Shown here: piece by piece, positions 34,041-42,709 of the stretch
How positions within the stretch are numbered: position 1 is the stretch's first letter
Layout: the number at the start of each line of letters is the position of its first letter
DNA from: CAYQJL01 sp964573295
GTDB lineage: Bacteria; Eisenbacteria; RBG-16-71-46; CAIMUX01; WJJG01
Assembly: GCA_964573295.1 (NCBI GenBank)
Contig: CAZNJE010000018.1
Span: 1-64,000 of the forward strand
Direction of reading: 5' to 3'
DNA: 64,000 bases
Program-made: the position numbers and the translations under genes
Notes under the pieces: generated by a model
What the model saw: the letters and a program-made list of their open reading frames with translations, nothing else
Databases searched by the model: none
What the model was told of the DNA's origin: nothing

Positions 34041-34903
34041 CCACCCGCTCCTGTCCTGGCGATCTGCCCCGATGGCGTCGCGCCGTGGTAGCCGCGCTCC
34101 AGCTCCTGGATCGCGGAACGTACCGTGGCGCCGCCCAGCCTCTTCTGATCATGAACATAGCCGATCAACAGCGCGCGGTCGCACAGCACGTTGATCAGCC
34201 GCGGAATGCCCTTCGAGTAACGCGCGACTTCATCGGCGGCATCTTCATCGAACAGACCACCCACCCGGCCGCGGCTCGCGATCCGAACCCGGTGCTCGAT
34301 GTACTCGCCCACCCCCGCCGGCTCGAGGGGACGTAATTCCCAGATACCTGGAATCCGCTGTCGCAGCTGGCGCAGGTTCTGTGAACTCAGCAAGCTCTTG
34401 AGCTCGGGTTGCCCGACCAGGATGATCTGGATGAGCTTCTGGGCACTGGTCTCCAAGTTCGACAGCAGACGGAATTCCTCGAGCGCGTGGGCGGTCAGGT
34501 TCTGCGCCTCATCGATCACGAGGACCGCGTTGCGACCGGCGTCGCGCAGGCGCAGCAAGTACTGCTGGAATGCCAGCAGCATGTCTACCTTACCCCGCCC
34601 CTGCACGGCCAGGCCGAAGTCGATCAGCGCCATCTGGAGCAACTGCTTGAAGGTCAGCATCGCGTTCATCACGATAGCCGTGTCGACCGACTCGTCGAGC
34701 TGGTTGAGCAGGGTGCGGATGATCAGGGTCTTGCCCACGCCCACTTCGCCGGTCAACACCAGGAAACCCTTGCGTTCCTGCACCCCATAGGCCAGATACG
34801 CCAGCGCCTCACGCTGGTCGGGAGTCATGAACAGGAATTTGGGATCCGGCGTCAGGTTGAACGGCGGCTCATGAAATCCGTAGAATGCCTCATAGGTTGC
34901 CAT
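34037..34903 (-). CDS. ExeA/GspA-like AAA ATPase of EPS locus
   Basis: This 288-residue protein begins ATYEAFYGFHEPPFNLTPDPKFLF, the signature start of the general-secretion ATPase ExeA family and of the XrtA-EPS-associated ATPase. Walker A GEVGVGKT (~50-57), Walker B VLVIDEAQNL (~124) and a sensor region ILVGQPEL follow. It lacks the C-terminal peptidoglycan-binding region of true ExeA. It is coupled by overlap to the BY-kinase-like gene and lies 68 bp after the Wzz-like gene, the order seen in exosortase-associated exopolysaccharide loci. Confidence 0.87.
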   Translation of the reverse strand: MATYEAFYGFHEPPFNLTPDPKFLFMTPDQREALAYLAYGVQERKGFLVLTGEVGVGKTLIIRTLLNQLDESVDTAIVMNAMLTFKQLLQMALIDFGLAVQGRGKVDMLLAFQQYLLRLRDAGRNAVLVIDEAQNLTAHALEEFRLLSNLETSAQKLIQIILVGQPELKSLLSSQNLRQLRQRIPGIWELRPLEPAGVGEYIEHRVRIASRGRVGGLFDEDAADEVARYSKGIPRLINVLCDRALLIGYVHDQKRLGGATVRSAIQELERGYHGATPSGQIARTGAGG

Positions 34904-34971
34904 GGTACATGAAGCCTCTGTGAGTCGAGCGGCGGGCTGCGCCGGAGAAGCTCCGCCGGAGGAGCCACCGC

Positions 34972-36348
34972 CTATCGTTTGAACCGGCTCACCGTGGCCA
35001 GCACTGGCACTTTCAGGTGCGCTTCGGTCTCCATGCGATCCTTCAGCGAGTGATCCAAGCTCTCCATCAAGAAAGCCAGGGCGATGCCCACCAACAAACT
35101 GAAGAGCGGGAACACCGCTAACCGGACGTAATCCTGGGTGCGAACCGGGGTGGCTTCGGCGGCATCCTCGAGCACCACGACTTCCCAACGGTTCGAGCCC
35201 ATGCGGGCCGACATGGCCTCGATCCGCCGTTGAACGAGGGCTTCGTAGGTCGTGCGCAGGCTCTCGATCGTGCGATCCAACCGCAGCAGCTGTGCCTCAC
35301 GGTCCGGGAACAGTGCCAGCTGCTCATTGATGTAGTCCAAGCTCGACTGGAGCGATTTCTCCTGTGCCCGCGCGGCGCCGACCATCGCATCCAGGAAACC
35401 GGCATAGGCTTGCGCTTCTTGCCTGAGCACCTCGTCGAGCTCGGTCAAGCGGTCGTTCAGGGCCAGCACGGTGGGATGATTCTCGGTGTACTGGGCCTTG
35501 GCCTCAAAGTATTCGGACCGGGTATCGAGGATCATCTTGCGCAGTGTGAGCAAGATCGGTTCCCCACGCATGTCGGGTTCGCCAAAGGGATAGAAGCCTT
35601 CCTGGTTGAAATCCTCCCCCGCTTCCGTCAGCGAGCGAGTCCACGCAAGGCGCGCCTGACGGGCAGCCGTTTCCGAACGCACCGCGGCCAGGTCGGTCTG
35701 GATGTCACGCTTCGTATCGAGCAGGTTCTTACGTTCTTCGGGCAGCTGAACCGCACCCTCGCGGGACAGGAAGTCGGCACGCTTGCCCTCCCACGTGCCG
35801 ATTTCCTCTTCGAGGTCGGCCAATTCCTGTTGCAGGAAGCCGGTGGGATCGACGGGCCGGCTCTGCGTGCGGAACTCGCGATAGGCTTGGGTGAGGGCCT
35901 TGACGATCAGCTGGGCCTCTTCGGGATCGGTACCCTGATAGAAGATGTAGATGATACTGGACTTGCCCGGCGTGCTCGACTCGATACGGTCCGGATCGAT
36001 CTGGGGCGCCTCTTGGGGATCCCGCCCCATCTCGACGTAGTAATCACCGAGGATCTCCTCGGCGCGCAAGTAGATTCGGGCGCTGCGCACGGTCTCGAGC
36101 TCGGAGTTGAGCTCCTCTTCCCAGGACAGGAAGTAGATCTGGCTCGAGAAGGCTGAAGCCGGATTGCCGCGGTTGACCAGCAACTTCGAGTACGACTGGA
36201 AAGCCGGCTCGGCGGTCAGGATCGAATAGAGTATCGCGCCCACCGTAGCGGCCACGGTCGCGATCGCGACCCAACGCCGCCGGAACAGAATCCGCAGAAA
36301 GTCCCGTAAGGTTCCGCGGTAGGCTGTGGACTCTCGTGATTCGGCCAC
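34972..36348 (-). CDS. Wzz/GNVR-type polysaccharide chain-length determinant
   Basis: This inner-membrane protein has 458 residues, with one membrane helix near the N-terminus (VAIATVAATVGAILYSIL), a long periplasmic coiled-coil region, and a second helix near the C-terminus (LAVFPLFSLLVGIALAFL). A short cytoplasmic tail ends VPVLATVSRFKR. It should set polymer chain length and co-polymerise with the Wza-like exporter and the separate ATPase two genes downstream. GTG 36348 lies 6 nt after GAGGAG and is preferred to the TTG one codon upstream. Confidence 0.88.
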   Translation of the reverse strand: MAESRESTAYRGTLRDFLRILFRRRWVAIATVAATVGAILYSILTAEPAFQSYSKLLVNRGNPASAFSSQIYFLSWEEELNSELETVRSARIYLRAEEILGDYYVEMGRDPQEAPQIDPDRIESSTPGKSSIIYIFYQGTDPEEAQLIVKALTQAYREFRTQSRPVDPTGFLQQELADLEEEIGTWEGKRADFLSREGAVQLPEERKNLLDTKRDIQTDLAAVRSETAARQARLAWTRSLTEAGEDFNQEGFYPFGEPDMRGEPILLTLRKMILDTRSEYFEAKAQYTENHPTVLALNDRLTELDEVLRQEAQAYAGFLDAMVGAARAQEKSLQSSLDYINEQLALFPDREAQLLRLDRTIESLRTTYEALVQRRIEAMSARMGSNRWEVVVLEDAAEATPVRTQDYVRLAVFPLFSLLVGIALAFLMESLDHSLKDRMETEAHLKVPVLATVSRFKR

Positions 36349-36372
36349 CAACTTCTCCTCGTTCGGCTACTT

Positions 36373-37116
36373 CTATTCCGGCACGTAGATGTCGAGCCGT
36401 TCCATGTGGAAGGCCTTCCACGCCTCCTGGTAGAAGTAGAAGGGCGCAACGTTGCGGGCGAAGACCTGCTCCACGAACTTGTTGATTTCACCGATAATCG
36501 AGCGCGGTACGTACACGATGTCATACGGCTCCAGGAACACGTCCCGCGCTTGGACATCGCCGTCGAGGGGCGCCTCGAGATCGACCTTGTAGACGGCCAG
36601 CTCGGTGGGTCCGGTCCGGCGCAGCACCAGCACGTTACTCATCTTCGCCGAGATCAGCGGCCCTTGGGCGGCGGCCACCGCGTGCAGTGCCGTCATATCT
36701 TCGGTGAAGCGGAACGTCCCGCCGGCGTTGACCTCTCCGAGAACATAGATGAGCCGGTCGGCGTAGCGGCTGAGCATGATCGTCACATCCGGGTATCGCA
36801 ATAGCCGGCCAAGCCGGCCGCGCACCTCCTCGGTCACTTCGGGAATGCTCCGCCCCGCAGCCTGCAGATCGCCCACGCCAACGGGCGAGATGAAGCCGTC
36901 GGGGCGAATCGTGTTGATGCTGTTGAATTCGTCGGCACCCACCACGGTGATGCGCAGTTCATCGCCAACCTTCAGCCGGTACTCGCTCGGCAGGGGCCGT
37001 GTGGGGTCGAGCGCACCGTTGGGATTCGGTGGCGGCGACGGTGGCGGCGGCGGCGCCGAACTGCAAGCCAGCTGAAGCATGGCCGCCACCAAGATGATCT
37101 GAATCGTCAACCGCAT
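36373..37116 (-). CDS. Wza-like polysaccharide export lipoprotein (SLBB)
   Basis: This outer-membrane or periplasmic lipoprotein has 247 residues. Lipobox LACSS puts the lipidated cysteine at residue 18, followed by a Pro-rich stretch, the polysaccharide-export domain (EYRLKVGDELRITVVG...IRPDGFISPVGVGDLQAAG) and an SLBB region (VYVLGEVNAGGTFRF-like). The C-terminus, KAFHMERLDIYVPE, is free of the long amphipathic helix of E. coli Wza. It is the first gene of the minus-strand exopolysaccharide operon. GTG at 37125 is an alternative start. Confidence 0.88.
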   Translation of the reverse strand: MRLTIQIILVAAMLQLACSSAPPPPPSPPPNPNGALDPTRPLPSEYRLKVGDELRITVVGADEFNSINTIRPDGFISPVGVGDLQAAGRSIPEVTEEVRGRLGRLLRYPDVTIMLSRYADRLIYVLGEVNAGGTFRFTEDMTALHAVAAAQGPLISAKMSNVLVLRRTGPTELAVYKVDLEAPLDGDVQARDVFLEPYDIVYVPRSIIGEINKFVEQVFARNVAPFYFYQEAWKAFHMERLDIYVPE

Positions 37117-37367
37117 GCTTTGCACAATCCTTATGCGCTCAGACCTTATGCGCTCAGGCCCGGCCGCTCCCGCTCAAGATTCCTCTTGGCGGAACAGCCC
37201 GGCATCCCTATGGAATCGCCACGGTTGCAGCGAGGGCATGCTAGCACCGGGCCCCATACGGGTCAACCGAACCCTCACAGAAGGGCCATCGAGCTCACCG
37301 CCACCGCTCTCGCCGGCAACGCATCCCTCGCCACCCGGGGAGCCAGTCAACGGTAGCTACGGCTCCC

Positions 37368-37448
37368 CATGGAGCCAGCCATGGAGCCAGCCATGGAGCC
37401 AGCCATGGAGCCATGCCATGGAGCCATGCCATGGAGCGAACCATGGAG
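37368..37448. repeat. 12-bp CCATGGAGCCAG array
   Basis: Six to seven units of CCATGGAGCCAG or CCATGGAGCCATG repeat before the EPS operon. Each contains the CCATGG palindrome. Confidence 0.9.
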
Positions 37449-37550
37449 CGAGCAGCCTTCCTACGGTTGAGTTCGGCCACCGCCGTCACCATCTTGAAAC
37501 AAGTCTGGCCGTTAGATGGCGAGGCTGGCTTCTTCTATGCGCCCCCCCCT

Positions 37551-37800
37551 GTCGGCGCCATCCCTCCAGGCACCGCTCCTGCAGGCGACGTCCCTCTATG
37601 CACCGCTCCTGCAGGNNNNNNNNNNNNNNNNNNNNNNNNNNNNNNNNNNNNNNNNNNNNNNNNNNNNNNNNNNNNNNNNNNNNNNNNNNNNNNNNNNNNN
37701 NNNNNNNNNNNNNNNCGCCGCCCCTCTATGCACCGCTCCTGCAGGCGCCGCCCCTCTATGCACCGCTCCTGCAGGCGCCGCCCCTCTATGCACCGCTCCT
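37551..37800. repeat. 30-bp array with internal assembly gap
   Basis: The unit GCGCCGCCCCTCTATGCACC plus GCTCCTGCAG is present about three times on the right of the N gap and twice, more diverged, on the left. The TAG stop of the DHS-like gene (37786-37788) is formed by CTA inside the unit. Confidence 0.93.
37616..37715. other. Assembly gap (100 N) in the 30-bp array
   Basis: The gap is flanked on both sides by the same 30-bp repeat, so its real length is unknown. Confidence 0.97.
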
Positions 37801-38745
37801 TAGCGCGCGTTCCTGCTCGAGCAGAATGCCTTGAATCAAGAGGGGCAGCAAGATTTCATGGTGCCCCACGAGGTAGAAACCTTGCTTCGCTCCGCGATGC
37901 GGACGATCTACGACGTTCTGCTGAGGACGGTAATGCTTTTGAAAATCAAGAGTTGCGGTGACGAGCCCTTCGGGCGACGCGCCCAGGTTCACCGCCACCG
38001 AGAAGGCCTTCAGGAACACCTCGGGCATCATCACGGCACTGCCGACGTTGATCACCACCGCACCGGCCATCTCGCGGAGGTGGGCCGCCACGATGCGGAA
38101 ATCTCGCGCAGAGGCCTCTCCGGCGGCCGCGCCATCGAAGTCGGGATGCTGGTGGACGATGTCGGTCCCTATCGCTACGTGCACCGTCACCGGCACCCCG
38201 GCGGCGTAGCAGCTGCCCAACACGCTCGGCCGCACCACCTCGACTTCCTGGAGGCAGCGTCCCACGGCCTCGCCAAAGCCCTCTGTCCGCTCGGCGGCCT
38301 CCCGGACGGCGCCGTTCAGAAACGCCGCGGTCTCCTTGACCATCCCGAATCGACCATCATGCAACTCGCGGGCCACCTCTTCCGAAGTGTGACCGAAAAG
38401 CGCCAGCTCGGCATCGTGAATAGCGAAGGCGCCGTTGACCGCGAGCAGTGTTCCCAGGCTTCGTTCGAAGAGGTCGATCAGCAGAGGCGACAGGCCCACC
38501 TTGATCACGTGCGCCCCACACATCCAGATCACGGGCCGGCCCTCGCGCCGGGCGCGTACGACCTCCCGGGCCAGCGCTCGCAGGTCTCGAGCGGCGAGCA
38601 CCTCGGGCAAGCCATCCCAGAACTGGGCGAACGACCGATGGTCCTCAGGAACCCGCGCCAGCATCTGCCCGGACACTTTCGATTGGCGCGTGTCCATGGG
38701 AATGCGCCGCACACGGCTCAAGTCTGCTTCGGCGTAGCGCCCCAT
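37786..38745 (-). CDS. Deoxyhypusine-synthase-like protein
   Basis: This 319-residue protein resembles the bacterial deoxyhypusine-synthase-like group: MCGAHVIKVGLSPLLIDL, AVNGAFAIHDAELALFGHTSEE, VTVHVAIGTDIVHQHPDFDG, NVGSAVMMPEVFLKA and NVVDRPHRG. It fits a Rossmann-type NAD fold. The eukaryotic/archaeal catalytic lysine motif (WGK near the C-terminus) is not seen, so it is unlikely to modify an eIF5A-type protein. Its true reaction is unknown. The C-terminus runs into the 30-bp array. GAGG lies 5 nt before ATG 38745, and the upstream DUF3108 gene stops 2 bp away, so the pair is coupled. Confidence 0.75.
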   Translation of the reverse strand: MGRYAEADLSRVRRIPMDTRQSKVSGQMLARVPEDHRSFAQFWDGLPEVLAARDLRALAREVVRARREGRPVIWMCGAHVIKVGLSPLLIDLFERSLGTLLAVNGAFAIHDAELALFGHTSEEVARELHDGRFGMVKETAAFLNGAVREAAERTEGFGEAVGRCLQEVEVVRPSVLGSCYAAGVPVTVHVAIGTDIVHQHPDFDGAAAGEASARDFRIVAAHLREMAGAVVINVGSAVMMPEVFLKAFSVAVNLGASPEGLVTATLDFQKHYRPQQNVVDRPHRGAKQGFYLVGHHEILLPLLIQGILLEQERALRSGA

Positions 38746-38747
38746 GC

Positions 38748-39716
38748 TTACCTCGTCCAGTCGCGCCGGCCGGCCAGGTCGGTCAACACGACCGAGATCG
38801 ATCCGATCGGCAGCTTGCTCTTCATCTGCACCGGAACCCGTCGGCGATCGTCGGTCAGCCAGATCAAGAGTTCTCCCTGATGCTTGAAGAGACCCGGCGT
38901 CCGTAGCTTCGGCTCCACGATGAGGCAGTCGAAATCCCCGGCCGGCACCGAGACGCGCTCACGGCCGTGAACGATCACTTCGATGGGATAGTTCTTCTTG
39001 TCGACGTGGCTTTCCAAGTCGAAGGTCCGGCCCGGAACGAGATCGCGGGCCCGCACGCTGTAGAAGGCGCTCAACACGTCGTGAGCCCCCTCGACGGTTT
39101 CGTGGATCTCTTTGCCGTCGTAGATGGCGATGTTGCTCGCCTGCTCGTAGATGATTACCTCGTCGTTGCGGTAATCGCCTTCGATCAAATGCTTCTCCGA
39201 TCGCAGCGGCAAGAGATCGCAGACGCGAACGAACGACTCGACCCGGTCATTGACGTAGAAGAAAGTGGAGAAGAAGTCGCTGCTGCGAGCTGTTGTCACG
39301 ATGTGGTAGCAGCTATCGCCTCGGACCGGGACGATGCTGGCAATCGACATCGTGGCGGTGCCCGCCCGGATCGGCCCGTACCGCACGGAGAACTCCAGAT
39401 GCTCACCGGGCACGAACACATCGTCCAAGTACGGGTGGTCTTGGCGAAAGATCCGCTGCTGCCGTCGCTGCGGCGTCTCCCAGCGGGCGGTGGCGAGCAA
39501 GGAATCGATCGCCTCGGCCTCGAGCCACAACCCCCCAAGACCCGCATCGGCCGGGACACTCGGCTCCTCATCGGCCTGGGCGGCCGCAGGTGCACAGAGA
39601 AGGCCCCATCCCAGGCCAGGCCCGGCTTCCAGCACATCTCCCAGCGGGCCGCCTGATGCCGCGATGATCAGAACGCCCAAGACGCCCCGCGCGATGTCCC
39701 GACCAATCGATCGCAT
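38748..39716 (-). CDS. DUF3108 secreted protein
   Basis: This protein has about 322 residues. The N-terminus (MRSIGRDIARGVLGVLIIAASG...CAPAAAQA) looks like a signal peptide cut after AQA. The mature part fits DUF3108: GEHLEFSVRYGPIRAGTATMSI, YHIVTTARSSDFFSTFFYVNDRVES, and FDCLIVEPKLRTPGLFKHQGELLIWLTDDRRRVPVQMKSKLPIGSI. A periplasmic, beta-rich, lipid- or envelope-related role is assumed for the family but not proven. ATG 39716 is chosen for the signal peptide; ATG 39743 is an alternative. Confidence 0.8.
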   Translation of the reverse strand: MRSIGRDIARGVLGVLIIAASGGPLGDVLEAGPGLGWGLLCAPAAAQADEEPSVPADAGLGGLWLEAEAIDSLLATARWETPQRRQQRIFRQDHPYLDDVFVPGEHLEFSVRYGPIRAGTATMSIASIVPVRGDSCYHIVTTARSSDFFSTFFYVNDRVESFVRVCDLLPLRSEKHLIEGDYRNDEVIIYEQASNIAIYDGKEIHETVEGAHDVLSAFYSVRARDLVPGRTFDLESHVDKKNYPIEVIVHGRERVSVPAGDFDCLIVEPKLRTPGLFKHQGELLIWLTDDRRRVPVQMKSKLPIGSISVVLTDLAGRRDWTR

Positions 39717-39888
39717 ATCCCTGCTGACGCTCCCTGGCTCCATCCCGTCCGATGCAACGACAGCGGTTGCAATAGTGTCCACCAGTTCCGGAGGGAGGGC
39801 AACGAATCCTCTCCGCCCCTTGCACCGGCTGTGGGCATGCTCTGTGCCCATCTTGTCGCTCTATACCGCCGAAGGAGCCTAAAAGGTC

Positions 39889-39925
39889 GAGCGGACGGAG
39901 GGTTTTTCGCCCCCTCCGTCCGCTC
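39889..39925 (-). terminator. Strong hairpin terminator after pnp
   Basis: A perfect 14-bp stem (39889-39902 with 39912-39925) encloses a 9-nt loop. On the minus strand it is followed after four bases by TTTT. It separates pnp from the DUF3108 gene, about 195 bp past the pnp stop and beyond the array. Confidence 0.82.
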
Positions 39926-39952
39926 CCCTAATACCGTTGACAACCGCGCTGA

Positions 39953-40077
39953 CCAGCTCGGGCGACGCCAGCTCGGGCCGCCAGCTCGGGCGACGCCAGC
40001 TCGGGCCGCCAGCTCGGGCGACGCCAGCTCGGGCGACGCCAGCTCGGGCCGCCAGCTCGGGCCGCCAGCTCGGGCCG
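39953..40077. repeat. Mixed 15/13-bp CCAGCTCGGGC array
   Basis: Nine units: CCAGCTCGGGCGACG (15) and CCAGCTCGGGCCG (13) occur in the order 15-13-15-13-15-15-13-13-13. Two unit lengths coexist in one array, directly downstream of pnp. Confidence 0.95.
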
Positions 40078-40121
40078 CCTCGCAAGGTAGCCCCTTCGCT
40101 ACCCGCGGGCTCGGCCGATGG

Positions 40122-42206
40122 CTAGCCTTCGTCCAGCGCCTGCTTACGGCTCAAACGTACCTTGCCTTCCTCGTCGACGCCGATGACCTTGACCCGCACC
40201 ATGTCGCCCTCGTTGACGACGTCCTCGACGCGGGCCACCCGGTGGTGCTCGAGTTCGGAGATGTGGATCAGACCGTCGCGTCCAGGCAGGATCTCGACGA
40301 AGGCGCCAAAGCTGGTAATGCGGACCACCTTGCCGTTGTAGATCCGGCCGACCTCTGGATCCTCGGTCAGGGCCCTGATCATGTCGACGGCCTTCTGCGC
40401 CATGTCCGCGTCGACGCAGGCCACCTTGACCTCCCCGCTATCGTCGATGTCGATCGAGGCGCCGGTTTCCTCGGTCATCTTCTTGATGATCTTACCGCCG
40501 GGACCGATGATATCGCGAATGCGATCCTGCGGCACCATCAGGACGATGATCCGCGGCGCGTACTGCGAAATCTCGGGTCGCGGCTTCGGCAGGACCTCCT
40601 CGAGCTTGTCGAGGATCTGCATCCGGGCTTTGCGGGCTACCTCGAGTCCTTCGGCGAGCACCTTGGCATCCAGGCCCTTTATCTTCAGATCCATCTGGGC
40701 CGCCGTAATGCCGTCGCGGGTTCCGGCGACCTTGAGATCCATGTCCCCCAGATGGTCTTCGAGGCCGGCGATGTCGGTCAGGAAGACGTGGCGTTCTCCG
40801 TCGGTGATCAGGCCCGTCGCGATCCCCGCCACGTGGCCCTTGACCGGCACGCCGGCATCCATCATCGACAGGCTGCCACCGCACACCGAGGCCATCGACG
40901 AGGATCCGTTCGACTCCAGAATGTCCGAGACGAGCCGGATCGTGTAGGGAAAGCTCTCGTTCGAGGGCACGACCGGTGAGAGCGCGCGCTCGGCCAGATT
41001 GCCGTGTCCCATGTCCCGGCGAGAGGGGCCGCGGTTGGGCTTCGCCTCGCCAACGCTGTAGCCGGGGAAGTTGTAGTGGAGCAGGAAGGTCTTCCAGCTC
41101 TGGCCGGCCAGGTCTTCGACACGCTGCTCATCCGAGGCGGTCCCCAGTGTGGTCACCACCAGCGCCTGGGTTTCGCCACGGGTGAAGATGGCCGAGCCGT
41201 GCGTGCGCGGCAGCGCCCCGACCTCACAGTCCAATGCCCGGATCTGATCAGGCGCCCGTCCGTCGACCCGCTTGCCGTCCTCGAGGATCATCCGGCGCAA
41301 GTGGACACCCTCGATCCCTTCCATGATCCCGCCGATCGCCTTGCCACTGTCCGGGAACTTCTCTTCCAGCGCCTTGACGATTTCTTGCTTGAGGTCGCGG
41401 CGGTTCTCGCCACGCTCATGCTTCGTTTCACCCGTGAACATCGTCTCACGGATTCGATCACCAAACTGGCTCTCGATGGCCTCCTCGAGGCCCTCGGGCG
41501 GAGAGAGGGGCGTGATCTCGCGCTTCTTCACCTCGATCTTGGCGATCAATTCCTCCTGGAGCTTGACGACCTTCTGGATCTCCCCCCCGGCAAACTCGAG
41601 GGCCTCGAGGAAATCCTCCTCGCTGATCTCGAAGGCGTCGCCCTCGACCATGATGATCGTCTCTTCGTTGCCGGCGACGACCAGATCCATGTCGCTCTCC
41701 TCGAGCTGCTCGACACCGGGGTTGAGGATGAGTTCGCCGTCGACCTTGCCGATCCGCACCGCCCCGATCGGGCCGGGGAACGGCACGTCGGAGAGGCACA
41801 CCGCAACCGACGAGGCGATGAGGGCCATGATGTCGGGATCATTCTCGCCATCGGCCGAGAGCACCTCGTTGAAAACGGCGATCTCGAAGCGGATGTCTTT
41901 GTCGAAGAAGGGCCGGATCGAACGGTCGATCAGCCGTGCGCTGACCGTCTCTTTCAGGCCGGGCCGGCCCTCGCGCTTGAAGAAGCCACCGGGAATGCGC
42001 CCGCTCGCGTAGAACTTGTCGCGGTAGTCGACGAACAGAGGCAGGAAGCCGCGATCGGCACCGTCCTCTTTCGCGGTGACCACATTCGAGAGCACGATGG
42101 TGTCCCCGTAGCGAATCAAACAACTTCCGGTAGCCTGCTTGGCCAGCCGGCCGGTCTCCAGCGACAGAGTCCGGCCACCCAGTTCCATGGATACTTCCTG
42201 TTTCAT
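40122..42206 (-). CDS. pnp: Polyribonucleotide nucleotidyltransferase (PNPase)
   Basis: This 694-residue protein is a 3'-5' phosphorolytic exoribonuclease of RNA decay. The two RNase PH domains are complete (the first with YRDKFYASGRIPGGFFKREGRP, the second with FLTDIAGLEDHLGDMDLKVAG), followed by a KH domain (IIGPGGKIIKKM) and a C-terminal S1 domain (GRDGLIHISEL). ATG 42206 follows AAGAGG by 8 nt. It lies downstream of rpsO, the classic order, with a hairpin between them. Confidence 0.97.
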   Translation of the reverse strand: MKQEVSMELGGRTLSLETGRLAKQATGSCLIRYGDTIVLSNVVTAKEDGADRGFLPLFVDYRDKFYASGRIPGGFFKREGRPGLKETVSARLIDRSIRPFFDKDIRFEIAVFNEVLSADGENDPDIMALIASSVAVCLSDVPFPGPIGAVRIGKVDGELILNPGVEQLEESDMDLVVAGNEETIIMVEGDAFEISEEDFLEALEFAGGEIQKVVKLQEELIAKIEVKKREITPLSPPEGLEEAIESQFGDRIRETMFTGETKHERGENRRDLKQEIVKALEEKFPDSGKAIGGIMEGIEGVHLRRMILEDGKRVDGRAPDQIRALDCEVGALPRTHGSAIFTRGETQALVVTTLGTASDEQRVEDLAGQSWKTFLLHYNFPGYSVGEAKPNRGPSRRDMGHGNLAERALSPVVPSNESFPYTIRLVSDILESNGSSSMASVCGGSLSMMDAGVPVKGHVAGIATGLITDGERHVFLTDIAGLEDHLGDMDLKVAGTRDGITAAQMDLKIKGLDAKVLAEGLEVARKARMQILDKLEEVLPKPRPEISQYAPRIIVLMVPQDRIRDIIGPGGKIIKKMTEETGASIDIDDSGEVKVACVDADMAQKAVDMIRALTEDPEVGRIYNGKVVRITSFGAFVEILPGRDGLIHISELEHHRVARVEDVVNEGDMVRVKVIGVDEEGKVRLSRKQALDEG

Positions 42207-42266
42207 GCGTGGACCTCTTTCTGGATCACGGGCAGAGGTGTTCTCGAGAAGAGCGGCTACGACCAA

Positions 42267-42291
42267 TGCCCCCCAAAGGTGTAGGGGGGCA
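42267..42291 (-). terminator. Hairpin between rpsO and pnp
   Basis: TGCCCCCC (42267-42274) pairs with GGGGGGCA (42284-42291) over a 9-nt loop. It is 48 bp after the rpsO stop. By analogy with other bacteria it may be a leaky terminator or a processing site in the pnp leader. Confidence 0.6.
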
Positions 42292-42338
42292 AGGACAGCC
42301 TGCGAAGTGAGCCTTGTGGAGTGAGAACTAGCAACGGA

Positions 42339-42608
42339 TTAGCGACGGAGACCAAGCTCCTTGACAATCCCGCGATAGCGCTCGACCTTGGCACGCTTCA
42401 GGTACTCGAGGAGGCGGCGCCGACGCCCTACCATGCGCAACAAGCCGCGACGCGAGTGATGATCACCCTTGTGCACCTTGAAATGCTCGGTCAGGTACCG
42501 GATCTTCTCGGTCAGCAGGGCAATCTGCACCTCGGGGGACCCGGAATCGAGCCCATGGAGCTTGTATTTACTGATGATTTCCTGCTTCTTATCCTTCGTC
42601 AGCGACAT
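42339..42608 (-). CDS. rpsO: 30S ribosomal protein S15
   Basis: This 89-residue protein has standard length and sequence (GSPEVQIALLTEKIRYLTEHF, HSRRGLLRMVGRRRRLLEYL). It binds the central domain of 16S rRNA early in 30S assembly. A strong GGAGGAA ribosome-binding site precedes ATG 42608. It sits between ribF and pnp. Confidence 0.98.
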   Translation of the reverse strand: MSLTKDKKQEIISKYKLHGLDSGSPEVQIALLTEKIRYLTEHFKVHKGDHHSRRGLLRMVGRRRRLLEYLKRAKVERYRGIVKELGLRR

Positions 42609-42680
42609 GCCTTCCTCCGCCTAGCGTCACGTGCTCCGGGTACTTCCCGGGACGTACCTACTGATGATTTCAACCGGGCG

Positions 42681-42709
42681 AAACTATCACAGGGAAGTAT
42701 CGGTTGCAA
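42681..42709 (-). promoter_or_regulatory. Putative rpsO promoter inside the end of ribF
   Basis: On the minus strand TTGCAA (42709-42704) and TAGTTT (42686-42681) are 17 bp apart, ending at the ribF stop codon. A separate rpsO promoter at this spot would match the known arrangement in other bacteria. Confidence 0.4.

Larger units (their letters stand above)
37126..37785. other. Repeat-filled spacer upstream of the EPS operon
   Basis: The gap of about 660 bp contains a 15-bp duplicate (CTTATGCGCTCAGAC, ~37130), a 12-bp CCATGGAGCCAG array, a 30-bp array and an assembly gap. No gene is supported. The operon promoter must be here or inside the array but is not evident. Confidence 0.6.

Noticed and set aside
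37786..38745. True deoxyhypusine synthase
   Set aside because: The WGK catalytic lysine region is not seen and no eIF5A-like substrate is expected in bacteria; called only as family-like.
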